64,000 nucleotides of DNA from Lysobacter sp. (GTDB taxonomy: Bacteria > Pseudomonadota > Gammaproteobacteria > Xanthomonadales > Xanthomonadaceae): positions 1 to 64,000 of the forward strand of contig SSGH01000013.1 of assembly GCA_008015835.1 (NCBI GenBank), read 5' to 3'. Of this stretch, positions 28,224 through 38,394 are shown in pieces. The translations under genes were made by a program, and so were the position numbers. Under the pieces are notes generated by a model, which worked only from the letters and a program-made list of their open reading frames with translations, had not been told where the DNA came from and did not search any database. Positions within the stretch are counted from its first letter, which is position 1. Each line of letters begins with the position of its first letter.

Positions 28224-29087
28224 ATGAGCGATTCGCCCGTCGCCGCGCTGTCCCCGGCCGAATTGGACGATTTGCGTCGCGCGGTGACGCTGCTGGAATC
28301 GCCGTCGATCGTCGTGCGGATGGCGAATCTGGTCGGTTCGCCGGTCGAGGGGTTGATGAAGCGCTTACCGCGCGCGCTCGCCTCGCGCGTGCATCGCGCG
28401 GTCGAAGCCGCGTTGTCGAAAGCGGCCGAAACCGCGCTGTGGACGATGGACAATGCACCCGGGAAACCGGCGTCCACGCGGTTGCACAAACTCGCGGCCG
28501 CCGGCACCGGCGCGGTCGGCGGCGCGTTCGGTTTCGGCGGTCTGTTCGTCGAATTGCCGGTGACCACCGCGATGATGATGCGCTCGGTCGCCGACGTGGC
28601 GCGCAGCGAAGGCTTCGACCTGCGCGATTTCGCCACGAAACAGGCGTGCCTGGAAGTCTTCGCGTTCGGCGGCAATACCGCGCGCGACGATGCCGGCGAC
28701 GTGGGTTATTACGCGGTGCGCAGCTTCACCACCGACGCCATGCGCCATCTATCGAAAGAATTGGCGCAGGTCGCGGCCAAGAACGGCGGCGTTCTGGGGC
28801 CGGCCGCGACCTCGAAACAAGCGGCGAAGTGGTTGGCGTCGGCGATCGAGAAGATCGCCGCGCGCTTCGGCGTGGTGGTGACCGAAAAATTCGCGGCGCA
28901 GGCGGTGCCGGTGATCGGCGCGATCAGCGGCGCGGCGCTCAACGCGATGTTCGTCGATTACTATCAGGATGTCGCGCGCGGGCATTTCATCGTCAAACGC
29001 TTGGAGGCGAAATACGGCGCGGAACGCATCGAAGCGCTGTATCGACAGCAAGCCGCGACCGGCAAAAAAGCGCTGCCCGCCCCGTAA
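28224..29087 (+). CDS. EcsC family protein
   Basis: A 287-residue protein of the EcsC family, named after a Bacillus ABC-exporter gene but of unknown function here. A glycine-rich amphipathic stretch (GTGAVGGAFGFGGLFVELPVTTAMMMRSVADVAR) and the C-terminal NAMFVDYYQDVARGHFIVKRLE block are typical. It may associate with membranes. GAGGG precedes the ATG. It lies 43 bases after the YciI-like gene and may be its operon partner. Confidence 0.85.
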   Translation: MSDSPVAALSPAELDDLRRAVTLLESPSIVVRMANLVGSPVEGLMKRLPRALASRVHRAVEAALSKAAETALWTMDNAPGKPASTRLHKLAAAGTGAVGGAFGFGGLFVELPVTTAMMMRSVADVARSEGFDLRDFATKQACLEVFAFGGNTARDDAGDVGYYAVRSFTTDAMRHLSKELAQVAAKNGGVLGPAATSKQAAKWLASAIEKIAARFGVVVTEKFAAQAVPVIGAISGAALNAMFVDYYQDVARGHFIVKRLEAKYGAERIEALYRQQAATGKKALPAP

Positions 29088-29159
29088 GACAGGGCGCGAA
29101 GCGGATTCGTCTCTGCTGCGCCGCGAGATCGCCGACGATTCCGAGCGATGGATCGCCGC

Positions 29160-29564
29160 TTACTTCCACCGCTCCGACGGCGCCTTGACGTAGTGCCGCC
29201 ACACGTAGCCCCACGGCACTACGAGCGGCACCAGCACCACGCCGATCGCGATTTCGAAGAAGGTCTCGTCGATGGTCGGCGTCGTGTCTTGGCCGTACCA
29301 CAGCCGCAGCCAAAAGCCGAACACCCAGATCGCCTTCCACGCGAATTCGAACAGCATCAGCGGCAGCATTTTCAACGGGTAGCGCAGGCCGAGCAGCGAT
29401 AGCAGCGAGATCGCGCCAAGGAAACTGCAAACCACGCTGCTTTTGAGATCGAGACCGGGCTCGGGAAAGAGAATGCTCGGCCCGGTGACCACCGCTTGCC
29501 CGACGAACATCAGCAGATACAGCGCCCGCATCGCGTACAGGCGGAACGTGGAGACTTCGTGCAT
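29160..29564 (-). CDS. Small four-helix membrane protein of unknown function
   Basis: A 134-residue hydrophobic protein with four predicted transmembrane segments (about residues 9-29, 42-58, 66-82 and 95-120). The run LGLRYPLKMLPLMLFEFAWKAIW and the C-terminal PWGYVWRHYVKAPSERWK resemble an uncharacterised proteobacterial family. The ATG at 29564, with GAGAG upstream, was preferred over a longer frame to 29798. It is convergent with the EcsC gene. Confidence 0.75.
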   Translation of the reverse strand: MHEVSTFRLYAMRALYLLMFVGQAVVTGPSILFPEPGLDLKSSVVCSFLGAISLLSLLGLRYPLKMLPLMLFEFAWKAIWVFGFWLRLWYGQDTTPTIDETFFEIAIGVVLVPLVVPWGYVWRHYVKAPSERWK

Positions 29565-29775
29565 CGCGTCGCTCTCGCAAACGGTGGCGGAAACGCTAGC
29601 GCGCTGGACGCATCGCGGTGAGCGTCTTTCGGCACCATGCCGTCCAGCAGGGGACACGGCGCCGCGGCCGCGCGGGCCGTCATGTCGGCTTGCGTGACTT
29701 TTGCTACGGAAGCGCGATACCCGACGGCCTAACGTGCGCAGGCCACCGGGTGGTGGCGAATCCGAGAGCCGAAAC

Positions 29776-30075
29776 ATGACCCCGATGCGATTTTTCATCG
29801 ATACCCACGACCGCGAGCGCGAGACGTTCCCCGCAGCGCTGTCGGCCGAACAATTCCGCGATTTCCTCGCCGCCTACGAAAAAGCCTGCCAAGACGAGGG
29901 CGTGGTGCTGATGCGCGTCCACACCAATCTCGATGTCGGTCGCGCGTTCTGCATGACGCTGGCGCCCGACGCCAACGCGGTCCAGCGCGCGCACGCGCGA
30001 GTGGGCTTGCCGTTCGACTCGATCACGGAAGTCGCCGCCGCCGGGCCTTACGATATCTTCGTCGCACAACGGTAA
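29776..30075 (+). CDS. DUF4242 (SCO4226-type) protein
   Basis: A 99-residue protein resembling DUF4242, related to a nickel-binding Streptomyces protein (SCO4226): MRFFIDTHDRERETFP, then ...FCMTLAPDANAVQRAHARVGLPFDSITEV. The start at 29776 has CGAGAG 8 bases upstream; an ATG at 29785 is also in frame. It ends 11 bases before a Crp/Fnr regulator gene and the two look like an operon. Metal binding here is inferred from the family only. Confidence 0.78.
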   Translation: MTPMRFFIDTHDRERETFPAALSAEQFRDFLAAYEKACQDEGVVLMRVHTNLDVGRAFCMTLAPDANAVQRAHARVGLPFDSITEVAAAGPYDIFVAQR

Positions 30076-30086
30076 CGGAGCAGCCG

Positions 30087-30755
30087 GTGGTCGAGGAACT
30101 GCAGCGGTTCGGCCCTTTCCGGGCGCTGAGCGCCGACGGCAAGGCCTTGCTCGGTCAAGGCACGGTCGCGCATCGATGGACGCGGCCCACTGCGGTCCTG
30201 CACAAGGGGCAACCCGTATCCGGCGCTTTCATCGTACTCGAGGGGCGTTTGCGCGTGTTCACCATCGCGCCCAACGGGACCGAAGCGACGCTGTATTTCA
30301 TCGCGCCCGGCGAGACCTGCGTGATCGCGCTGAATTGCCTGTTCAACGACCTGTTGTATCCCGCCTGGGTGGAGGCCGAGCGCGCGACGTCGGCCGCGGT
30401 CGTTCCCGGAGCGGTGTATAGGCGGTTGTTCGAGACCGAAACGTCCATCCGCGATCTCACCGTCCAGGCGTTGTCGACATTGGTCTATCGCCTGATGACC
30501 GAATTGGAAACCGTGCACGGCAGTCAATATCGGCAACGGCTGGCGCAGTTCGTCCTCGCGCACGCGAACGCGGACGGAGTGCTGGCGGCGACGCAAGAGG
30601 AGATCGCCGGACATTTGGGCACCAGCCGCGAAGTCGTGGCGCGGCTGGTGCGCGACCTCGTCAAACAGCAAATCGTGGAAACAGGGCGAGGGCGTCTGCG
30701 CATCCGCGACCTGTTCGCGTTACGCGCCGTCGTTTCGTCGAGTTGGCGCCGCTGA
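30087..30755 (+). CDS. Crp/Fnr family transcription regulator
   Basis: A 222-residue regulator. The cyclic-nucleotide-binding-like beta barrel spans about residues 15-125, the dimerisation helix about 125-150, and the winged helix-turn-helix about 165-195 (ATQEEIAGHLGTSREVVARLVRDL). It lacks the N-terminal Fnr cysteine cluster. Two cysteines in ETCVIALNCLF lie within the sensor barrel, and cyclic-AMP-binding residues are not evident, so the signal is unknown. The start is GTG at 30087 with CGGAG upstream. It is probably cotranscribed with the DUF4242 gene. Confidence 0.88.
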   Translation: MVEELQRFGPFRALSADGKALLGQGTVAHRWTRPTAVLHKGQPVSGAFIVLEGRLRVFTIAPNGTEATLYFIAPGETCVIALNCLFNDLLYPAWVEAERATSAAVVPGAVYRRLFETETSIRDLTVQALSTLVYRLMTELETVHGSQYRQRLAQFVLAHANADGVLAATQEEIAGHLGTSREVVARLVRDLVKQQIVETGRGRLRIRDLFALRAVVSSSWRR

Positions 30756-30790
30756 CCGGCGGACCGGCGGCGCGCGCACGAGAAAGCAGG

Positions 30791-33190
<2,400 letters not shown>

Positions 33191-33279
33191 AGCGGAGGGG
33201 CTCCGGAGGGGGCGGTACGGCGCCGCGGAAAGGCGGTATTTTAACAACACCGTCACCCCTCCCAGCGTTCTATCGACGA

Positions 33280-34110
33280 ATGTCCGACATCCCCGCGATC
33301 CGACCCGTGTTCTACGTCTCCGACGGCACCGGCATCACCGCCGAAACCATCGGCCACAGCCTGCTGACGCAGTTCTCGGGCACCGCCTTCAAAACCGACC
33401 GCCTCGCCTTCGTGGACACCCTGGAGAAGGCGGCCGAAGCGGCCGCGCGCATCCGCGCCGCGGGCGAGGGCTGCGGGTGCCGCCCGATCGTCATCAATTC
33501 CTGCGTCGACGCCAATCTCACCGCGCGATTGGCCGAGAGCGGCGCGCTGATGCTGGACGTCTTCGCTCCGTTCATCGAACCCCTGGAGCGCGAATTGGGC
33601 GAACAGCGCCAGCCGCGGGTCGGGCACGCGCACGGTTTGGTGGATTTCGACACCTACCATCGCCGCATTAACGCGATGAACTTCGCGCTGACCCACGACG
33701 ACGGCATCGCAACCAACTACGACGAGGCCGACGTGATTCTGGTGGCGGTGTCGCGGGCCGGCAAAACCCCGACCTGCATCTATCTGGCCCTGCATCACGG
33801 CGTGAAGGCCGCGAATTACCCGCTGACCGACGAAGACCTGGAGCACGATCGCCTGCCGCCGCGGCTGCGCCCGTACCGCGCCAAGTTGTTCGGCTTGACG
33901 ATCGACCCGAGCCGCCTGCAGCAGATCCGGCAGGAGCGCCGCGCCAATTCGCGCTACGCGCAGTTGGAAACGTGCCGACGCGAGGTGGCCGCGGCCGAGG
34001 CGATGCTGCGCGCCGAGCGCATCCCCACGCTCAGCACCACGCATACGTCGATCGAGGAAATCGCGAGCAAGGTCATGAGCACGCTGGGCATCCAGCGCGA
34101 AATGTACTGA
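33280..34110 (+). CDS. ppsR: PEP synthetase regulatory kinase/pyrophosphorylase PpsR
   Basis: A 276-residue DUF299 enzyme that inactivates PpsA by ADP-dependent threonine phosphorylation and reactivates it by Pi-dependent removal. It begins [22 protein letters not shown], and the P-loop-like motif is [14 protein letters not shown] near residue 160. The end [15 protein letters not shown] is typical. The ATG at 33280 lacks a Shine-Dalgarno. Divergent placement with ppsA is the conserved arrangement. Confidence 0.95.
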   Translation: MSDIPAIRPVFYVSDGTGITAETIGHSLLTQFSGTAFKTDRLAFVDTLEKAAEAAARIRAAGEGCGCRPIVINSCVDANLTARLAESGALMLDVFAPFIEPLERELGEQRQPRVGHAHGLVDFDTYHRRINAMNFALTHDDGIATNYDEADVILVAVSRAGKTPTCIYLALHHGVKAANYPLTDEDLEHDRLPPRLRPYRAKLFGLTIDPSRLQQIRQERRANSRYAQLETCRREVAAAEAMLRAERIPTLSTTHTSIEEIASKVMSTLGIQREMY

Positions 34111-34316
34111 ATCGGAAGGGAGAAACCGGCCGCGCAGCCGCGGACGTCGCGACGAGGAATCGAACGAAGGATTCAGCGGAAAATCGTGGGAGATATCGTG
34201 GGAAATGTCGTGTAAGGGGAAGCGTCGATTTCCCGCACGATACGACCGTATCTTCGGCGGGTTTTCGCGCCTCGTCAATCGCGTCGCGCCGTCTCGTCAT
34301 CGCGAAAACGAGCGTG

Positions 34317-34322
34317 TAGGAT
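34317..34322 (+). promoter_or_regulatory. Possible -10 element, leaderless DUF1249 transcript
   Basis: TAGGAT in GTGTAGGAT ends 6 bases before the ATG at 34329, and there is no Shine-Dalgarno. TCGTCA at about 34294-34299 could serve as a weak -35 (17-base spacing). Confidence 0.35.
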
Positions 34323-34328
34323 CGGCGC

Positions 34329-34895
34329 ATGACCTTCGCGATCGTCCGCCCCCGCGCCGCCCCGAAACTCAACCGTTTCGCATGGTTGATGGGGCTCTAT
34401 GCCGAAAACCACGGGCGTCTGTCGCGTCTGTTCCGGCCCGAAGAACTGGGCGAAGGCGTCTACGTCTCGTCGGTGGGCGACGGCCTCGACCTTCGCCTGG
34501 ACGTGATGGCGCAGCACGCGTACACCGTCGAGCTGCGGCTGAGCTACGCCCTGATCGACCCGCTGACCGGACAACCCGATCCTTCGGCGTATTTGCGGCA
34601 TTACCGCGACACGCGCCAAGTCGAAGCGACCCATTGCTACGTCGGTCGACGTTGGCAAGACGCGATCGGCCTGTATCCACCGCCGTCCCAAATACTCGAT
34701 CACCGCCTGCGCATGAACACCTTTCTCGGCAAGTGGCTGCAGTATCTGGGCGAGCGGGGGCATGGCGTCGGCAGTCTCGCGTTCGAAGGGCCGCTGCCCA
34801 GCGCCGAACGCGAAGCGATCGATGCGCTGCGTGCGCCGCTCGACGACGTGAGCAAGCGAGGCGTCGACAATCCATCGAGCGTCGACGAGCGCTGA
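34329..34895 (+). CDS. DUF1249 protein
   Basis: A 188-residue protein of DUF1249 (E. coli YqiB group), of unknown function. Typical blocks: WLMGLYAENHGRLSRLF, YTVELRLSYAL, and the C-terminal NTFLGKWLQYLGERGHG. The last 40 residues are charged and variable. It is followed by a strong bidirectional terminator and two tRNA genes on the other strand. Confidence 0.88.
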   Translation: MTFAIVRPRAAPKLNRFAWLMGLYAENHGRLSRLFRPEELGEGVYVSSVGDGLDLRLDVMAQHAYTVELRLSYALIDPLTGQPDPSAYLRHYRDTRQVEATHCYVGRRWQDAIGLYPPPSQILDHRLRMNTFLGKWLQYLGERGHGVGSLAFEGPLPSAEREAIDALRAPLDDVSKRGVDNPSSVDER

Positions 34896-34948
34896 GTTCG
34901 ACGCGGCACGCGACGCGCACGCATATTCCGTAATTTCGACGCGCAGAA

Positions 34949-34984
34949 ACGACGAAGCCCGCTTGCGCGGGCTTCGTCGTTCTT
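34949..34984. terminator. Bidirectional terminator
   Basis: A long hairpin pairs ACGACGAAGCCCGC with GCGGGCTTCGTCGT around a short TT loop. A TCTT run follows on the plus strand and an A-rich flank serves the minus strand. It lies between the DUF1249 gene and the oppositely oriented tRNA-Glu gene and can end transcription from both sides. Confidence 0.85.
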
Positions 34985-34990
34985 GCAATT

Positions 34991-35066
34991 TGGCGTCCCC
35001 ACGGGGATTCGAACCCCGGTCGCTACCGTGAAAGGGTAATGTCCTAGGCCTCTAGACGATGGGGAC
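34991..35066 (-). tRNA. tRNA-Glu(UUC)
   Basis: A complete 76-nt cloverleaf with encoded CCA. The acceptor stem is GTCCCC/GGGGAC, the anticodon loop is CTTTCAC with anticodon TTC, and the T-arm is CCGGGGTTCGAATCCCCG. The anticodon stem contains a T-G wobble pair at its base. Confidence 0.96.
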
Positions 35067-35113
35067 GTCGTGAAACTGTCGAACTGACGAATCGGCCCAG
35101 GTGATTCGTAAGT

Positions 35114-35189
35114 TGGTGGAGCCAGCCGGGATCGAACCGGCGACCTCCTGCATGCCATGCAGGCGCTCTCCCAGCTGAGCTATGGCCCC
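35114..35189 (-). tRNA. tRNA-Ala(GGC)
   Basis: A complete 76-nt tRNA with encoded CCA. The acceptor stem is GGGGCCA/TGGCTCC with one wobble, the G3-U70-type identity region is present, and the anticodon loop ATGGCAT gives anticodon GGC. The T-arm is GCCGGTTCGATCCCGGC. It is 47 bases upstream of tRNA-Glu on the same strand, so both are probably cotranscribed. Confidence 0.96.
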
Positions 35190-35397
35190 ACTGCTGGAAG
35201 CGCGAAAGTTTAGTGGCGGTTCCGCAGTGCGTCAAGCGTCGGCGACGCGATCGCTGCGTTCGCGGGGGGCGAGACCTGCCTACGATCCGCGGCCGCCTCG
35301 AACATCGTGTGGCCGGATTGCGAATTCGTGGCGAGAAATCGCTTTGGATCGAACAACGCGACCGGTCTCGGCCGATGCCCGACGATGAACGCCCGGT

Positions 35398-36399
35398 TCA
35401 GAACCACAGCCGTATGCCGCCGACGACGCGGGTCTCGCGGCTGTCGGCGCCGTCGGCATGGGTGCGGCGTTCGTGGACGACGCCGACGTAGGGCGCGAAA
35501 CGGCGGACGATTTCGTAGCGCAGTCGCAGGCCGGCTTCGACGGTGGACACGCCGGCGGCCAGATCGGCGCTCGTATCGCGACGGTCGCGCAGTTCGGCTT
35601 CGATCGAGGGCTGCAGAATCAGTCGATTGGTCAGCAGCACGTCGTATTCGGCCCCGAAACGCGCGGCGCTGCGGCCGTTCTCGCCGAGATACGCGGTGGC
35701 CTCGACCTCGAATTTATACGGCGAGACCCCTTGCACGCCGAGCGCGGCCCAATCGCGCCGAGGACCGGGGCCGATGTCGTGACGAACGCCGACGACCATG
35801 TCCCACCAAGCCGCGACGCTGCGCCCGTACAGCGCTTCGATGTCGCCCGACGCGAGCCGGCCGTCCTCGCGCTCGCCTTCGCTGCGCAACCAAACGCGCT
35901 GAAGATCGCCGCCCGCCCAGCCCTGCAGGGCCCAATGCTGGCCCGGTTCGCCGTCGTGCGACCAGGCTTCGAGGCGATCGACCGTCAGCATCGCGATCAT
36001 GCGGTCGCCGTGCGCGTGTTCGGTGGCGAGCGCAGGAAACGCCGCGGCGCGATCGGCGTCGGTCGGTGCGGGAACCGGAGCGGTCGGCGCGGTCGATGAC
36101 GTCATGGGCGATGACGTCGTGGGTGATGGTGTCGTGGGTGATGGTGTCGTGGGCGATGGCGTCGCTGTCGAAGGGTGCGCCATCGCATCGTGATCGTGAT
36201 GCGACGCGTGCGGCGAAGGCGGAGCGGCGGTGTCGTGCTGGGCGTGCGCATCGTATTGCGGCGTCGGATCCGACGATGCGGCGACCGCCGATGCCGCCGC
36301 GATCGACAGTAACGTCGCGATGCCCGCGCAGAGCGCGCGGGCGGCGCGCGTTCGCGTATTCGCGCCGGATCGAATGCGCTGTGATCGCGATCGATTCAT
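35398..36399 (-). CDS. copB: Copper resistance protein CopB
   Basis: A 333-residue outer-membrane copper resistance protein. It has an N-terminal signal sequence (about residues 1-40), a His/Asp-rich stretch (HDTAAPPSPHASHHDHDAMAH) likely to bind copper, then a Ser-Pro-Thr repeat segment, and a C-terminal DUF/CopB beta-barrel domain (about residues 120-333) ending in GGIRLWF with terminal Phe typical of outer membrane proteins. The start overlaps the copA stop (ATGA at 36396-36399). A 15-bp tandem repeat at 36095-36166 encodes the repeat segment. Confidence 0.93.
   Translation of the reverse strand: MNRSRSQRIRSGANTRTRAARALCAGIATLLSIAAASAVAASSDPTPQYDAHAQHDTAAPPSPHASHHDHDAMAHPSTATPSPTTPSPTTPSPTTSSPMTSSTAPTAPVPAPTDADRAAAFPALATEHAHGDRMIAMLTVDRLEAWSHDGEPGQHWALQGWAGGDLQRVWLRSEGEREDGRLASGDIEALYGRSVAAWWDMVVGVRHDIGPGPRRDWAALGVQGVSPYKFEVEATAYLGENGRSAARFGAEYDVLLTNRLILQPSIEAELRDRRDTSADLAAGVSTVEAGLRLRYEIVRRFAPYVGVVHERRTHADGADSRETRVVGGIRLWF
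36095..36166. repeat. 15-bp tandem repeat inside copB
   Basis: Nearly five copies of a 15-bp unit of the form GATGGTGTCGTGGGT run through 36095-36166 with a few substitutions. On the coding strand they give a Ser-Pro-Thr-Thr-type pentapeptide repeat between the His-rich region and the barrel. Copy number could vary without a frameshift. Confidence 0.85.
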
Positions 36400-38231
36400 T
36401 CGTCCACCCGCACTTCGCGCATCATGCCGGACTCCATGTGATAGAGCAGGTGGCAGTGATACGCCCAGCGGCCGAGGGCGTCGGCGCGCACGCGATAGCT
36501 GCGGCGGCTGCCCGGCGGCATATCGACGGTGTGTTTGCGCAGCATGAACTCGCCGCGCTCATTCTCCACGTCGCTCCATAAACCGTGGAGATGGATCGGA
36601 TGGGTCATCATCGTGTCGTTCACGAGCACGATGCGCAGCCGCTCGCCGTAATTCAAACGCAGCGGCGCGGCGTCGGCGAACTTCAAACCGTCGAACGACC
36701 ACGCGAATTTCTCCATGTGGCCGGTCAAATGCAGTTCGATCTCGCGCCCGGGCTCGCGGCCGTCCGGATCATCGAACGCGCTGTGCAGGTCGACATAGCG
36801 CAGAGCGCGGCGACCGTTGTCGCGCAGGCCGATGCCCGGATCGTCCAGCTTCGGCGTCGGCGCCATCGTGCGCATATCGACGAGCGGATTGCGGTCGATA
36901 CTGTGTCCAGAGGCATCGCTCCCGCGCATCTTCGCGCCGCAACCGCCTTCGCCGCCTTTGCCCATGTTCGCGCCGCAGCCGCCTTCCATGCCTTTGCTCG
37001 CGGATTGGCCGTGGCCCATGTCGGCATGGTTCATTTGCGAATGGTCCATGCTCGAATGATCCGTGCCGCTGTGGTTCATGCCGCCGTGCCCCATGTCCGC
37101 CATCGTCAGCAGCGGGCGCGGATCGATCGCGGGCACCGGCGCGCGCAGGCCTTCGCGCACCGCCAGCGTGCCGCTGACGTAGCCGGTGCGGCCCATGTCC
37201 TGCGCGAACACGGTGAAGGCGTCCTGGCCGCGCGGTTCGACCAGGAGGTCGTAGGTCTCGGCCGGCGCGATGCGGAATTCGTCGACGGTCGTGGGATGCA
37301 CGGGCTGTCCGTCGGCGGCGATCACCGTGAGTTTCAAGCCGGGAATGCGCACGTCGAAATAGGTCATCGCCGCGGCGTTGATCACGCGCAAGCGGACGCG
37401 TTCGCCCGGCGCGAACAGGCCGGTCCAATTGCCGGCCGCGGTCTTGCCGTTCATCAAATAGGTGTAGGTGCGCGCGTTCACGTCCGACAAATCGGTCGGC
37501 GTCATCCGCATCGCGCCCCAGGCTTTGCGGTCGCGCAGCGTCGCATCGAGCCCGTCGCGTTTGGCGTCGCGCAAAAAATCGCCGACCGTGCGCTGATACA
37601 CGTTGTCGTGCATCGCCATTTTCTTCAGCCGCGCGAACAAGGCGTCGCCGGAGAGATCGGTCCAATCCGAGAGCATCACCACGTAGTCGCGCTGATAACG
37701 ATGCGGTTCCGGCTCGCGCGGGTCGACGATCAACGCGCCGTAGAGTCCGGCTTGTTCCTGGAAGCCGGAATGGCTGTGATACCAATACGTGCCGCTTTGC
37801 TTCAACGTAAAGCGATACAGGTAGGACTCGCCCGGGCGAATGCCGTCGAAACTCATGCCCGGCACGCCGTCCATGTTCGCGGGCAGCAGGATGCCGTGCC
37901 AGTGGATCGAGGTGAGATTGCCGTGCGCACCGTGAGCGGGCAGGGCGTTGCTCACGCGCAGCGTTACGGTGTCGCCCTCGCGCATGCGCAGCGTCGGCGC
38001 GGGCAGCGAACCGTTCACCGCGACTGCGGGCCGCACCCGTCCGGTGTAATTCGCGAAGGAAGCGCCGATCGACAGCGCGAAATCGGTGCCGGTCAGCACC
38101 GGAACGGTCGAGGTCGCAAGCGGAGTCCCGTTCGCGAGCGCCGAATCGCCCGCGCCGACGACGAGGCCGCCTGCCGCGAGGCCTTGAACGAAGCGTCGGC
38201 GTGTGGGGTCGAAAGGCGAACGAGACGGCAT
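36396..38231 (-). CDS. copA: Multicopper oxidase CopA (copper resistance)
   Basis: A 611-residue periplasmic multicopper oxidase. A Tat signal, TRRRFVQGL at residues 10-18, is followed by cleavage near ALA/NG (33). Copper ligands: SIHWHG, YWYHSHSG, HPIHLHG and YHCHLLYHMESGMM. A Met/His-rich segment (about residues 375-437) contains MGHGGMNHS-type repeats and two GGCGA(N/K)M units with cysteines. The ATG at 38231 was chosen because it puts the Tat motif at the right place and has AGG upstream; longer frames lack a signal. It forms an operon with copB. No copper sensor gene is nearby. Confidence 0.94.
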   Translation of the reverse strand: MPSRSPFDPTRRRFVQGLAAGGLVVGAGDSALANGTPLATSTVPVLTGTDFALSIGASFANYTGRVRPAVAVNGSLPAPTLRMREGDTVTLRVSNALPAHGAHGNLTSIHWHGILLPANMDGVPGMSFDGIRPGESYLYRFTLKQSGTYWYHSHSGFQEQAGLYGALIVDPREPEPHRYQRDYVVMLSDWTDLSGDALFARLKKMAMHDNVYQRTVGDFLRDAKRDGLDATLRDRKAWGAMRMTPTDLSDVNARTYTYLMNGKTAAGNWTGLFAPGERVRLRVINAAAMTYFDVRIPGLKLTVIAADGQPVHPTTVDEFRIAPAETYDLLVEPRGQDAFTVFAQDMGRTGYVSGTLAVREGLRAPVPAIDPRPLLTMADMGHGGMNHSGTDHSSMDHSQMNHADMGHGQSASKGMEGGCGANMGKGGEGGCGAKMRGSDASGHSIDRNPLVDMRTMAPTPKLDDPGIGLRDNGRRALRYVDLHSAFDDPDGREPGREIELHLTGHMEKFAWSFDGLKFADAAPLRLNYGERLRIVLVNDTMMTHPIHLHGLWSDVENERGEFMLRKHTVDMPPGSRRSYRVRADALGRWAYHCHLLYHMESGMMREVRVDE

Positions 38232-38394
38232 CGGAGGACCTGCGGCGGAAGCGTGCGATGCGCGCAGCGCTTTCAGCTGCATGCGCGACTCGGAAACGCC
38301 TCGAAGTATATCGCGCGGCTTCGACCAGCCGACGCCGACGTCGTCTTGTTTTCCCCTTGGATTCAGCAGATCGGACGATGCGCGCCGAACGCGC

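Noticed and set aside
29565-29798. N-terminal extension of the four-helix membrane protein gene
   Set aside because: The extra codons encode an Arg/Ser/Pro-rich segment without conservation; the ATG at 29564 has a better ribosome-binding site.
33191-33256. Longer ppsA start at GTG 33256
   Set aside because: It would add 22 residues not seen in PpsA proteins and runs into the divergent ppsR promoter region; TTG at 33190 gives the standard length.
34160-34215. Short repeats ATCGTGGGA/ATCGTGGGAAAT/GTCGTG downstream of ppsR
   Set aside because: Only two or three loose copies, no symmetry and no clear relation to a promoter; probably chance or a relic.
36095-36166. Possible CRISPR or phase-variation tract
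   Set aside because: The 15-bp units are contiguous with no spacers and lie in frame inside copB, so they neither form a CRISPR nor shift the frame.
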